Shown: positions 1 through 7,119, numbered from the stretch's first letter. The stretch: 8,973 nt of DNA from Myxococcales bacterium (GCA_013298325.1 JAAFHJ010000165.1:1-8973); one strand, 5' to 3'. A program made the numbers and translations. The notes: a model not told the origin generated them from the sequence alone.

Positions 1-2024
1 ACGACGATCGGCGCCTCGAGCTGGGGACCGTTCTCGAACTCCTTGACCGTGTAGGTTGCACCCGGTTGCCCGGCGTCCGTGGTGAGTTCCTGTCGGATCT
101 CTTCGAGGTGTTTCGAAATTTCCTTCGGCTCTCGCGTGGGGAGTTCGGCAAAAATCTCCGCGGCGGAGGCCTGTTCGTTCTTCGGAGTGACGTTGTAATA
201 GACGAGCGGTCCCCCTTTTCCTACCGAAGTCGCCACGTTGCGCGCCCCGTGGGTGCGCAGGACCTCCTCGGCACGCGTGCTCGCGTCGAGGGTTGCGTCG
301 AGGCTCGCCCCTTCGTTCAGGGAGATGAGCACCTGAAACTGGGGAATCCCTGCTTTGGGGAAGACGGAGAACCCGATTTTTGGGATGAGGGCAAGGGTCG
401 CGACAACCACGATCGCGGTCGCAAACAGTGCCATCTTCTTGTGGCGAAGTGCACGCACAAGGACCGGACGATAGCTGCGCTCAATGACCCAAAGTAGGCC
501 GCGTAAAACCGCGTTCCCGTGCTCGTTCTCCGGCTTCAGGAGGCGGCTTGCGAGGAAGGGGACGAGCGTGAGCGATACCACGAGCGACGCGAGGATCGTG
601 TAGACGACCGCTGCCGGGAGCGAACGGATGAACTGGCCCGCCGTCCCAGGAAGGGCGAGAAGAGGAAGGAATGCGAAGACGAGCGTCGCCGTACACCCGA
701 GGACGCTCGGCAGCATTTGCAGCGTCGCCTTCTCGGCCGCCTCCCGCGGGGAAAAGCCGTCGCGCAGGTAGCGGGCGATGTTCTCGACGACGACGACTGA
801 GTCGTCGACCAGGAGCCCGAGGGCGATGACAAAGCCGACGATGCTCAATTGATTGATGGTGAAACCGGTCAGATGAAGAGCGGTGACTCCGAGCAGAAGA
901 CTCGTTGGAATCGAGAGCATCACCACGAAAGAGGCGCGCGTCCCCAGCGGGAGCAGCGTCAGCAGGACGAGCGCGATCGCGATGGCAAAGTCGCGTGTGA
1001 AGCCGCGGAGCCGATGGCCGACGTTGCCCCCCTGATCGAAGCCGCGCCGGAGGACGAGTCCCTCGGGGATGTGCGCCTCCTCGTGCAGGAGGTCGGTGGC
1101 GAGCCGGGCGCGGACGTCGAAAATGTCGGTCCCTTCCTTTTGGGTGAGCCCGAATAGGATGGCGCGTTCGCCATCGAAGCGCGCGAATGCATTGCTTTCG
1201 CGGTCGTGCAGGCGGACGCGTGCAACGTCGCCGACGACGACCTTCGTCGTCCCGCCGCGGGGGCCGCCAGCGACGCGGACGACGGTCGCTTCGATTTCGG
1301 CGAGGCTTCGATAGTCGCCGCTCGTCTTCACGGCGTAGCGCTTCGTCCCCGCGTCGACGCTCCCCGCCGGGATGTTCCGCGCTTCCGCGGTGATGGCGCC
1401 CACGACCTCATTGGCAACGAGCGGCGGCCGTATCGCCGCCATTTTATCGAGATCGAGCGCGATCTCGATTTCACGCCCGGGCTGTCCGTAGGTCTTCACA
1501 TCTTTGACGCCGGGGAGTGTCTCCAGGTGCTTCCGGAGCCGCGTCGCCTCCGCGTCGAGGGTTGCGCCGTCGGCACCACGGGCGACGAGCGCCAGCTCCT
1601 GGAAGACGACATTGGATGCGGAGAACCGCTCGACATCAAAGCGCACAATTCCTTCGGGGAGCGACGGCCGAAGCGCCGACGTCTCACGCAGGACGTCGTC
1701 GCGCTTCCGATCCGCATCCGAGCCGGCGGTGAACTCGACGGTCGTAAGGACGACGCTCTCGCGTAGCTCGGACTGTAGCTTTTTGACGTCTCCGAGCCCT
1801 TTCAGGCGCGTCTCGAGCGGGTCGGCGACGAGGCGTTCAAGGTCCCCCGGGGAGGCGCCTGGAAGCACGGTGACGACGGTGAAACCGGCAATAGGAATGA
1901 TCGGATCTTCCCCCTTCGGAATGCCGAAGAAGGACGATAGACCTATCGCGATGCTCGCAAGAAAGAGCACCAGCGTGAACTGCCAGCGGCGTACCGCGAA
2001 GGGGATCACGGAACTGAGGTTCAT
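1..2024 (-). CDS. RND-type multidrug efflux transporter, inner-membrane pump (AcrB/HAE1-like), 3' end cut by window edge
   Basis: Proton-driven export pump of the inner membrane that works with a periplasmic adaptor and an outer-membrane channel. About 674 codons are visible; AcrB-type pumps have about 1,050, so the C-terminal third lies outside the window. The start MNLSSVIPFAVRRWQFTLVL gives the usual cytoplasmic tail and first membrane helix (about residues 12-30). A large periplasmic porter region follows, then a helix cluster from about residue 335 onward, with TM4 reading GLLVDDSVVVVENIAR. The Asp pair falls at residues 407 and 408, the same numbers as the proton-relay Asp pair of E. 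coli AcrB. TM7 begins near residue 530, and the second periplasmic loop starts with FPKAGIPQF. The ATG overlaps the adaptor stop as ATGA, and a GGAG (2032-2035) lies 7 nt upstream, so the two are translationally coupled. Intact Asp residues suggest a working drug or organic-compound pump; the substrate cannot be told. Confidence 0.93.
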   Translation of the reverse strand, partial: MNLSSVIPFAVRRWQFTLVLFLASIAIGLSSFFGIPKGEDPIIPIAGFTVVTVLPGASPGDLERLVADPLETRLKGLGDVKKLQSELRESVVLTTVEFTAGSDADRKRDDVLRETSALRPSLPEGIVRFDVERFSASNVVFQELALVARGADGATLDAEATRLRKHLETLPGVKDVKTYGQPGREIEIALDLDKMAAIRPPLVANEVVGAITAEARNIPAGSVDAGTKRYAVKTSGDYRSLAEIEATVVRVAGGPRGGTTKVVVGDVARVRLHDRESNAFARFDGERAILFGLTQKEGTDIFDVRARLATDLLHEEAHIPEGLVLRRGFDQGGNVGHRLRGFTRDFAIAIALVLLTLLPLGTRASFVVMLSIPTSLLLGVTALHLTGFTINQLSIVGFVIALGLLVDDSVVVVENIARYLRDGFSPREAAEKATLQMLPSVLGCTATLVFAFLPLLALPGTAGQFIRSLPAAVVYTILASLVVSLTLVPFLASRLLKPENEHGNAVLRGLLWVIERSYRPVLVRALRHKKMALFATAIVVVATLALIPKIGFSVFPKAGIPQFQVLISLNEGASLDATLDASTRAEEVLRTHGARNVATSVGKGGPLVYYNVTPKNEQASAAEIFAELPTREPKEISKHLEEIRQELTTDAGQPGATYTVKEFENGPQLEAPIV

Positions 2025-3127
2025 CGTGAATCTCCGTGAGATGTGTGACTGTTATCGCGTTTGATGACGACTTCCACGCCGTCCACGAGCCCCTCCGCCC
2101 CCGCGAGGACGACGTCGCCTTCGGGGAGCCTCTCGGCAAGTAGTGCGACGCCGTCGACGACGCGCGCGATCACGACCGGCGTCCGATGCACGGTGTTTTT
2201 TGCGTCGACGAGGAAAATCGTTGCATGATCCCGGTTTTCGCCAACGAGCGCCCCCATCGGCACGGAAGCCGCCGCTTGGATCGGGACGGAGACATCGACC
2301 TCGGCGGAGAGGCCGCTTAGCGCCGGGAGTTCGCGATTTTCCGGCGCCAGGAGAACTTCCAGTTCAAACGCGCCAGTTCCCGGCGCAGAGGCGCGCGGCT
2401 TCTCGCCAACGACGGCCACAAAGCGTTTCCCCGGGAGGGCGGGGAAGGTCACGGTCGCCGCCGAGCCAGGCACGGCGGCGAGGGCATCGCGGTCGGCGAT
2501 TGCCATGCGAACGACGAAGCCTTTTTCGGCCCCTTGCAGGTGAAACGCTGGGAAACCAGCAGCGATCACGGCACCACGCTCCGCGTAGCGCTTGGTCACA
2601 AAGCCGTCGTCGGGGGCGACCAGGACGCTCCGCCCCTGAACATCACGCACTGCACGAAGCTGCGCGCGGGCCACGTCCCTGGCGCTGGCGGCGTCGTCCC
2701 AGGTGGCGCGCGGAACGGTCTCTTTGTTGTAGAGTACATCGACGCGGGCGAAGTCCCGCTCCGCCTTCGCGAGCCCCGCTGCCGCTGCCGCCGCCTGCGC
2801 ATCGACATCGGCCGCTGCGAGCGTGGCGAGGACCTGCCCCCGCTTTACCGACGCCCCTTCCTCAACCGCAACGCTGGCGACAACGCCGCCAAGCTTGAAG
2901 GCGAGGTCGGTCTCGCGCTTCGCAGCGAGGGGCCCCGCGCCAAGGACGTGAACAACCGTCGGCCCGCGGAGCGGTGTCGTCACGGTGACACGCGGTCGAG
3001 CGTCGGCATTCTTCGGAGGTTCGGCCGCTTCCGATGAGGCACATGCGGTCAGAAAAGCTGAAGAAACCACGATGCCGAAACGCGCTATCGTGCGCGCGGA
3101 AGAGGTGCTTTGCGACGGCGAGGACAT
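2021..3127 (-). CDS. RND efflux periplasmic adaptor (membrane fusion protein, HlyD/AcrA-like), lipoprotein
   Basis: Bridges the inner-membrane RND pump to an outer-membrane channel. The protein is 368 aa from the ATG at 3127, which has GGAG (3133-3136) 5 nt upstream. The frame stays open 27 codons further up, but those residues are Pro/Arg-rich and would spoil the signal peptide. Residues 1-29 form a lipoprotein signal with lipobox LTAC and lipidated Cys29, so it is probably anchored to a membrane. Next come the first lipoyl half (about 77-101, VEEGASVKRGQVLATL), an Ala-rich helical hairpin (about 102-163), the second lipoyl half (about 164-200, VLVAPDDGFVTKRYAERGAV), a beta-barrel (about 205-285) and a membrane-proximal domain to the C-terminus. 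This order matches AcrA/MexA-type adaptors. It overlaps the downstream pump gene by 4 bp, so both belong to one operon. The adaptor role is secure; the exported compound is unknown. Confidence 0.92.
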   Translation of the reverse strand: MSSPSQSTSSARTIARFGIVVSSAFLTACASSEAAEPPKNADARPRVTVTTPLRGPTVVHVLGAGPLAAKRETDLAFKLGGVVASVAVEEGASVKRGQVLATLAAADVDAQAAAAAAGLAKAERDFARVDVLYNKETVPRATWDDAASARDVARAQLRAVRDVQGRSVLVAPDDGFVTKRYAERGAVIAAGFPAFHLQGAEKGFVVRMAIADRDALAAVPGSAATVTFPALPGKRFVAVVGEKPRASAPGTGAFELEVLLAPENRELPALSGLSAEVDVSVPIQAAASVPMGALVGENRDHATIFLVDAKNTVHRTPVVIARVVDGVALLAERLPEGDVVLAGAEGLVDGVEVVIKRDNSHTSHGDSR

Positions 3128-3245
3128 GACGACTCCATCGCCCGCTCGGCGGCGAGCCGGGGGCGTTTCAAGGGGAATGGGGGGCGCGCGGGACGGGCGC
3201 GCGACCACGCGTGAACGCCTCGGCCATCAGCCAGCGGCGAACACG

Positions 3246-3291
3246 CCTGCAAACGTGCAGGTACGACGTGCCGAACCTGCATCTATGCAGC
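3246..3291. promoter_or_regulatory. Tandem pair of 16-bp inverted repeats CCTGCA-N4-TGCAG(G/C), candidate operators upstream of the adaptor gene
   Basis: Copy 1 (3246-3261) is CCTGCA-AACG-TGCAGG, perfectly symmetric. Copy 2 (3276-3291) is CCTGCA-TCTA-TGCAGC. It has the same arms and the same 4-nt centre length, and its inner bases extend the symmetry (CTGCAT-CT-ATGCAG). The copies start 30 bp apart, close to three helical turns, so two dimers could bind the same DNA face. They lie 119-164 bp upstream of the adaptor ATG and 52-97 bp beyond the tetR stop. This suggests a second, internal control point for the adaptor-pump pair. That they are operators, and for which protein, is inference. No convincing -35/-10 pair was found next to them. 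Confidence 0.5.
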
Positions 3292-3342
3292 TGGCAGTCG
3301 ACACCGACTTCTCATCGCCCGTGGCGACGAAGGTGCCGTGCG

Positions 3343-4116
3343 CTAGCTCTTTTTCGAACTCTTTCGAGTCTTTGTCGGCGGCGTTATGGCGGGGGCTGGA
3401 GCACTCCGTCCCATCGCAGCGAGGGACTGCAGCGACGCCGGAGACGGCGGGCCCACCTCGAGGGGGGCGGTGTACCGGCGCAGAATGCCGCGGAGCGCCG
3501 TCTCGATCGCTTCCCGTTCTAGAAGGTCGAAGGGGCACCAGGGGAGCGTGTTGAGCTCCCCCTGGCAAATGCGGAGGCTCGCGACGCCGTGGCAGGCGGC
3601 GTGGAGGAGCTGGCAGACGAGGTCGACGTCGGTCAACTCAGGACGGAAGCAATCCTGCTCCATCGCGTAAGCGACCGCGCCGCGGATGAACGAGTACGCG
3701 TCTTCTTCCGGCGTGCCGGCGCCGCCCGGCGGTTTCCCTGGGCAGGCCGGATCCTCAAGAATTTCCGCGGGTAGCGGCGTGAGGAACATCAGCCGGTAGT
3801 GGTGGGGGTGCTCCTTCGCGAACGTGAGGTAGGCGTGCCCGGCGGCGCGGAGCCGCTCCACCGGGTCGCTTACCGTCCCGGCGGTACCGAGGGCGCGCGC
3901 GAAGGTGAGGAAGTCTTCCTCAAGGACTGTTCGGAGGATCTCCGTCTTGTCCTTGAAGTGGAAGTACAGCGCTGCCTGCGAGTACTCGATGCGGTCTGCC
4001 ACGCGCCGCATGGTGACCGCATCGACCCCTTCGGCAGCGAACAGGTCGCGCGCAGCGTCGAGGATCCGTGCGCGGAGTTCTCTCCGCTCCCGTTCCCGGC
4101 GTTCCGTCGAACCCAT
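3343..4116 (-). CDS. TetR/AcrR-family transcriptional regulator of the efflux operon
   Basis: Ligand-responsive DNA-binding repressor, probably of this efflux locus. The protein is 257 aa from the ATG at 4116, chosen because AAGGAG (4122-4127) sits 5 nt upstream; a TTG eight codons earlier lies on the other side of that site and is less likely. A charged N-terminus (residues 5-17, Glu/Arg-rich) precedes the TetR helix-turn-helix at about residues 17-63: ARILDAARDLFAAEGVDAVT, then the recognition helix region YSQAALYFHFKDK (45-57). The C-terminal ligand-binding part contains AKEHPHHYRLMF and, further on, HAACHGVASL. Both resemble the WHG-type TetR C-terminal domain. The tail is Lys/Ser-rich (KTRKSSKKS). 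It lies on the same strand as, and directly before, the adaptor and pump genes. An inverted repeat overlaps its probable promoter, which fits autorepression. The family is secure; the effector is unknown. Confidence 0.92.
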   Translation of the reverse strand: MGSTERRERERRELRARILDAARDLFAAEGVDAVTMRRVADRIEYSQAALYFHFKDKTEILRTVLEEDFLTFARALGTAGTVSDPVERLRAAGHAYLTFAKEHPHHYRLMFLTPLPAEILEDPACPGKPPGGAGTPEEDAYSFIRGAVAYAMEQDCFRPELTDVDLVCQLLHAACHGVASLRICQGELNTLPWCPFDLLEREAIETALRGILRRYTAPLEVGPPSPASLQSLAAMGRSAPAPAITPPTKTRKSSKKS

Positions 4117-4126
4117 ACCCACTCCT

Positions 4127-4139
4127 TTAACAGCGTTCA
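4127..4139. promoter_or_regulatory. Imperfect second copy of the TetR-type half-site palindrome (TTAACA-G-CGTTCA)
   Basis: The right arm CGTTCA is identical to that of the perfect site at 4170-4182, and the left arm matches it at 4 of 6 bases. The two centres are 43 bp apart, about four helical turns. The site touches the Shine-Dalgarno of tetR, so a bound repressor would block the start of the message. A TTGACA hexamer (minus strand, 4146-4151) lies between the two sites, but no -10 at useful spacing follows it. The call rests on similarity to the upstream site only. Confidence 0.3.
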
Positions 4140-4153
4140 AAAACGTGTCAACG

Positions 4154-4183
4154 ATCAGAGTGAAAATTCTGAACGTCGTTCAA
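4154..4183 (-). promoter_or_regulatory. Candidate sigma70-like promoter of tetR
   Basis: On the minus strand, TTGAAC (4178-4183) and TCTGAT (4154-4159) are separated by 18 nt. Each matches the consensus at 4 of 6 positions. The transcript would begin roughly 30 nt upstream of the tetR ATG, leaving room for the clear ribosome-binding site. The -35 hexamer is covered by the perfect inverted repeat at 4170-4182, the usual layout for an autoregulated TetR gene. The match is moderate, and sigma-factor preferences in this lineage may differ. Confidence 0.35.
4170..4182. promoter_or_regulatory. Perfect inverted repeat TGAACG-T-CGTTCA, likely TetR operator
   Basis: Two 6-bp arms are exact reverse complements around one central base, 54 bp upstream of the tetR start codon and overlapping its candidate -35. 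Short palindromes of this kind in front of a tetR gene are the typical target of the encoded protein. That this regulator binds here is inference. A similar full site was searched for in front of the adaptor gene and not found; only a lone TGAACG occurs, at 3212-3217. Confidence 0.55.
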
Positions 4184-4192
4184 ACTATGGCC

Positions 4193-4266
4193 GTCGCTTT
4201 TCGCGACACTTCTTGGTCTCGTCCCGGCGAAGCGCCGGATCCGAGAACTTGTTCGCGGTGCCGCGA
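4193..4266. repeat. Three short G+C-rich hairpins between the first ATP-grasp gene and tetR
   Basis: Within the 163-bp gap are GTCGC-TTTTC-GCGAC (4193-4207), CCGGCG-AAG-CGCCGG (4224-4238) and TCGCGG-TG-CCGCGA (4253-4266), all perfect in their arms. They follow the stop codon of the ATP-grasp gene on the minus strand. None is followed by a run of T in that direction, so they are not convincing intrinsic terminators. They might slow polymerase or protect a 3' end. In such G+C-rich DNA some short hairpins are expected by chance. Confidence 0.3.
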
Positions 4267-4279
4267 GATTTCCTGGTGC

Positions 4280-5503
4280 CTAGCCGCGGGCGCGGACCTT
4301 CACCGTCCGTCCGACGAAGTCGAGCATCGAGCGGAGGTCGTCGTAGTCGGGGTGTTTCATGCGAATCCAGGCGTTTGCCATGTAGCCGGCATCGACCGGC
4401 TGGGTCGGCGTCCCCGGCGGCGGCAGGTGCTGATCGAGGATCCAGTGACCATAGCGGCGGTGGAGTTCTTCCAGCCCCTCGTAGCCGGCAATCACGCCGT
4501 CGCGGTCCGGCCGGAGGGCGATGATGCCGGCGGCGAAGCGACGGGAGAGCTTCTGGCTCGGGCGCCCGTGAACGACCGCCATTGCCCACTCGCGGTAGAT
4601 GTCGATCTCATTGCTCGCGGCGTACAAGTCCCAGGCGCGTACACCCGGCGGCCGGCACCCGATTTCGCTAAATTTGAGTCCCTTCGGACCGAAGAACCAC
4701 TCCATGTGCGTGGCCGACGTACCGATGCCGAGCGCTTCGATCACCCGCTGCCCCATCGCCTTCACTTCGTCGTAGCCGGACACGGCATCGACGCGGTTAG
4801 TTGCGATAAATTGCGGTGAAATCCACCGGTTGCGCATCGCCTCTAGGACGTTCGGATAGTAGTGGGTCACGAACTCGTGGACGACGCGGCCGCCGATCGT
4901 GATCGTGTCGTAGAACCCTTCGTGGCCTTCGATGAACTCCTCGACGGCGATGTCGCGCCCCCGCCGCTCGGCAAGGGCCCGTTCAAGTTCGGCGACGTTG
5001 TTCACGCGAACCGTCCCCGCCGCGCCCGCGCCGTCCCGGGGCTTGACGATTAGCGGAAAACCGACGCTCGCCGCAAAGGCTCGAATTTCATCCGCATTGT
5101 CGCTCCCGAGCGATTGCGCGCACGGGATCCCTGCGGCGCGAAGCGCCTCCTTCATCGAAGGTTTGTCGCGGCAGAGGAAGGTGGTGCGCTCCGTCGTCCC
5201 TGGAATTCCGCACCGCTCACGGACGCGCGCGGCGGCACTCACATGAGCTTCGACGACCGCCTCCAAACGATCGACCTTCACGCGCCCCTGGAGCCACCGA
5301 ACCTTCGCCTCGACCTCGCCGGCGTCGGTGATGTTCCGCACCTGCTCGTAGTGGGTGAGCCAGTGCCGCAAGTCTTCGGAAAGAGACTCTTTTGGGCGCT
5401 CACCAATGCCGGTGACGCGCGCGCCGACGGCATGAAGGGCTCGCACGAATTCGCGCTGGTTCGCGGGGAACGAAGGTTCGAGGAAAACGACGTCGACCGG
5501 CAT
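4280..5503 (-). CDS. ATP-grasp domain protein, carboxylate-amine ligase-like, complete
   Basis: Probably joins a carboxylate to an amine or thiol via an acyl-phosphate, using ATP; the substrate is unknown. The protein is 407 aa. Residues 1 to about 90 form a Rossmann-like pre-ATP-grasp domain beginning MPVDVVFLEPSFPANQREF. The ATP-grasp core follows: RDKPSMKEALRAAGIP, PLIVKPRDGAG with nucleotide-binding Lys154, and VEEFIEG with Glu188/Glu189. Metal ligands are Glu268 (THMEWF) and Glu280 (SEIGCRPPG). The Asn normally two places after the second Glu is Gly282. The last 75 or so residues resemble the C-terminal subdomain of biotin-carboxylase-like ligases. The ATG at 5503 starts the first beta strand but has no clear Shine-Dalgarno. 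The frame stays open 240 codons upstream, antisense to glgA, which I judge meaningless. TACTGT sits exactly at -12 to -7 from the ATG, so a leaderless message is possible. It is paralogous to 7909-8973 and divergent from glgA. Confidence 0.88.
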   Translation of the reverse strand: MPVDVVFLEPSFPANQREFVRALHAVGARVTGIGERPKESLSEDLRHWLTHYEQVRNITDAGEVEAKVRWLQGRVKVDRLEAVVEAHVSAAARVRERCGIPGTTERTTFLCRDKPSMKEALRAAGIPCAQSLGSDNADEIRAFAASVGFPLIVKPRDGAGAAGTVRVNNVAELERALAERRGRDIAVEEFIEGHEGFYDTITIGGRVVHEFVTHYYPNVLEAMRNRWISPQFIATNRVDAVSGYDEVKAMGQRVIEALGIGTSATHMEWFFGPKGLKFSEIGCRPPGVRAWDLYAASNEIDIYREWAMAVVHGRPSQKLSRRFAAGIIALRPDRDGVIAGYEGLEELHRRYGHWILDQHLPPPGTPTQPVDAGYMANAWIRMKHPDYDDLRSMLDFVGRTVKVRARG

Positions 5504-5554
5504 TGCGGCACAGTACCGGGTCCTATGCGCCGCGTCACGGGCCGACTGTGTGCA

Positions 5555-5568
5555 GTATGCATATAAAT
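5555..5568. promoter_or_regulatory. AT-rich island in the divergent ATP-grasp/glgA control region
   Basis: GTATGCATATAAAT stands out in the 144-bp gap between two divergent genes. It holds the palindrome ATGCAT and a plus-strand TATAAA (5562-5567) that could be the -10 of glgA. On the minus strand TATATG or CATACT could serve the ATP-grasp gene. No fitting -35 hexamer was found for either direction, so this marks a probable promoter area rather than a defined promoter. Confidence 0.3.
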
Positions 5569-5580
5569 CGTCGGGCGCGT

Positions 5581-5601
5581 CGCCGTCGCCGATAGACGGC
5601 G
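5581..5601. repeat. Hairpin CGCCGTC-GCCGATA-GACGGCG in the glgA leader
   Basis: Perfect 7-bp arms enclose a 7-nt loop, 46 nt before the glgA start codon and just after the AT-rich island. It would form in the leader of a glgA transcript that starts near 5575, or act as a protein-binding site. No T-run follows, so it is not a terminator. Its function is unknown. Confidence 0.35.
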
Positions 5602-5647
5602 TTCCTCCGCCCGAGAAACCGACGCCTGTGGTAGGTTCGGGACCCCT

Positions 5648-7102
5648 GTGAACGTCCTTTTCGTCTCCTCCGAGGTCGCCCCGTTTGCCAAAGTGGGAGG
5701 GCTCGGCGACGTCGCTGCGGCGCTCCCCCGTTACCTTGCGGAGAGCGGAGAGACGGTAAAAGTCGTTGTTCCGATGTATGCGAAGGTCCACGCCCCTGGG
5801 CGGACCTTCACGGAAGTCGTTCCAGAAATTCGAATTGAACTCGGCCCCCACGACGTCCGCGTTTCGATTCACACCTGCAAGCTCCCGGGGACCAACGTCG
5901 ACGTCTATTTCGTCCGTTGTGCGGCACTTTTCGACCGGCCCGGCATCTACGGTGGCGGCGGCGACGAGCACCTCCGGTTCGCCGTCCTCAGCCACGCGTC
6001 GCTTGCGCTGTGCCAATACTTGCAGTTTGCACCCGATGTCGTCCACGCCAACGACTGGCAGTCGGCGCTCCTCCCGCTGCTTCTGAAGACGCGCTACGCC
6101 TGGGATCGCCTCTTCGCGAAGACGCGCACCGTCCTCACGATCCACAACATCGGTCACCAAGGGACCTTCGACGCGCGCGTTCTCCCCGAAACCGGCCTCG
6201 GCGATGGTTTCGGCCTCGTCCACCAGGATGAGCTCCGCGCCGGCCGCTTCGGGTTCCTACTTACGGGCATTTTGCACGCAAATGCGATCACCACGGTTAG
6301 TCCGACCTACGCCCGCGAGATCCAGACGCCCGAGCACGGCGTCGGCCTCGACCCGTACCTGCGTCAGCGGCGAGACGTGCTCTTCGGCATTCTGAACGGC
6401 ATCGACGAAAACGAATGGAATCCCGAAATTGATGGGCGCATCCCGGCCCACTACTCGGACGCCGATCTCGACGGCAAAGAGGCCTGCAAAGAGGCATTGA
6501 TGACGTCGGCGGGACTCCCCTACCGGCCCCACCTCCCAGTCGTCGGGATCGTGTCGCGCCTCGTCTGGCAAAAGGGCTTTGATCTCTGCATGGGGGTTCT
6601 CCCCAAGCTCCTTGAGCAGCGCGCCTTTCAGCTCGTCACGCTCGGCACCGGCGAGCCGAAGTACGAGGATTTCTTTCGAGCGCTCGCGCGAAAATTCCCC
6701 CGTCAAGTTGCCTACTTGCCCGCGTTCAGTGAGAACGCTGCCCACCTCATCGAGGCCGGCTCCGACCTCTTCCTCATGCCGTCCCGCTACGAGCCGTGCG
6801 GCCTGAATCAAATGTATTCGCTCCGTTACGGGACGTTGCCGATCGTTCACAAAACGGGCGGCTTGGCCGACACCGTTTGGAACGTCGATTTCCGAAGCGG
6901 TCGTGGAACCGGCTTCGTCTTCGATCACTTCGACGAAACCGGACTCGCGTGGGCCCTCGGGCGCGCACTCGATAGTTGGGGTACCGGCGATGGTGCCCAG
7001 CGGGAGCGCTGGAAGCACTTTCAACGGAACGGCATGCGACTCCCGCTCGGCTGGGATCACCGCGTTGGCGAATACCGGCGCCTCTACCAGCGCCTCGCCT
7101 GA
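5648..7102 (+). CDS. glgA: Glycogen synthase (ADP-glucose starch/glycogen glucosyltransferase, GT5)
   Basis: Adds glucose from ADP-glucose to the non-reducing end of alpha-1,4-glucan in the cytoplasm. The protein is 484 aa, near the 477 aa of E. coli GlgA. The GTG start at 5648 places the family N-terminus MNVLFVSSEVAPFAKVGGLG exactly, with Lys15 of the KxGGL sugar-nucleotide motif at the same number as in E. coli. The N-terminal GT-B half shows HANDWQSALLPLLLKT, TIHNIGHQGTFD and TTVSPTYAREIQTPEHGVGL. The C-terminal half shows VSRLVWQKGFDL (Arg304, Lys309) and SRYEPCGLNQMYSLRYGTLP with catalytic-site Glu382, then KTGGLADTV. All key motifs are intact. The ribosome-binding site is weak (TAGG about 12 nt upstream). 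The gene stands alone on its strand, with a strong terminator behind it. No glgB, glgC or glgP is in the window, so it is not part of a classical glg operon here. Confidence 0.97.
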   Translation: MNVLFVSSEVAPFAKVGGLGDVAAALPRYLAESGETVKVVVPMYAKVHAPGRTFTEVVPEIRIELGPHDVRVSIHTCKLPGTNVDVYFVRCAALFDRPGIYGGGGDEHLRFAVLSHASLALCQYLQFAPDVVHANDWQSALLPLLLKTRYAWDRLFAKTRTVLTIHNIGHQGTFDARVLPETGLGDGFGLVHQDELRAGRFGFLLTGILHANAITTVSPTYAREIQTPEHGVGLDPYLRQRRDVLFGILNGIDENEWNPEIDGRIPAHYSDADLDGKEACKEALMTSAGLPYRPHLPVVGIVSRLVWQKGFDLCMGVLPKLLEQRAFQLVTLGTGEPKYEDFFRALARKFPRQVAYLPAFSENAAHLIEAGSDLFLMPSRYEPCGLNQMYSLRYGTLPIVHKTGGLADTVWNVDFRSGRGTGFVFDHFDETGLAWALGRALDSWGTGDGAQRERWKHFQRNGMRLPLGWDHRVGEYRRLYQRLA

Positions 7103-7119
7103 CTCGACATTTCGCATCA

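Noticed and set aside
1206..2064. Plus-strand frames of up to 186 codons opposite the RND pump
   Set aside because: Antisense to a gene with a complete motif set; the translations are Arg- and Ala-rich noise.
3128..3208. Longer adaptor start 27 codons upstream of 3127
   Set aside because: The added residues are Pro/Arg-rich and would bury the lipoprotein signal; the ATG at 3127 has a good GGAG.
4117..4140. TTG start for tetR at 4140
   Set aside because: The strong AAGGAG lies downstream of it and serves the ATG at 4116; the extra residues also overlap the operator-like site.
4224..4266. Intrinsic terminator behind the first ATP-grasp gene
   Set aside because: The hairpins are perfect but lack a T-run on the minus strand, so they are reported only as repeats.
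3905..4819. A 304-codon plus-strand frame across the end of the ATP-grasp gene, the gap and tetR
   Set aside because: Arg/Ser-rich low-complexity translation opposite two clear genes; no family features.
5504..6223. A 240-codon upstream extension of the first ATP-grasp frame, antisense to glgA
   Set aside because: It lies fully opposite well-conserved glgA codons, shows no domain, and such open antisense frames are common in G+C-rich genes. The ATP-grasp fold starts cleanly at the ATG at 5503.
6257..7117. A 286-codon minus-strand frame opposite the 3' half of glgA
   Set aside because: A shadow of a strongly coding region with biased third positions; no recognisable motif and no ribosome-binding site.
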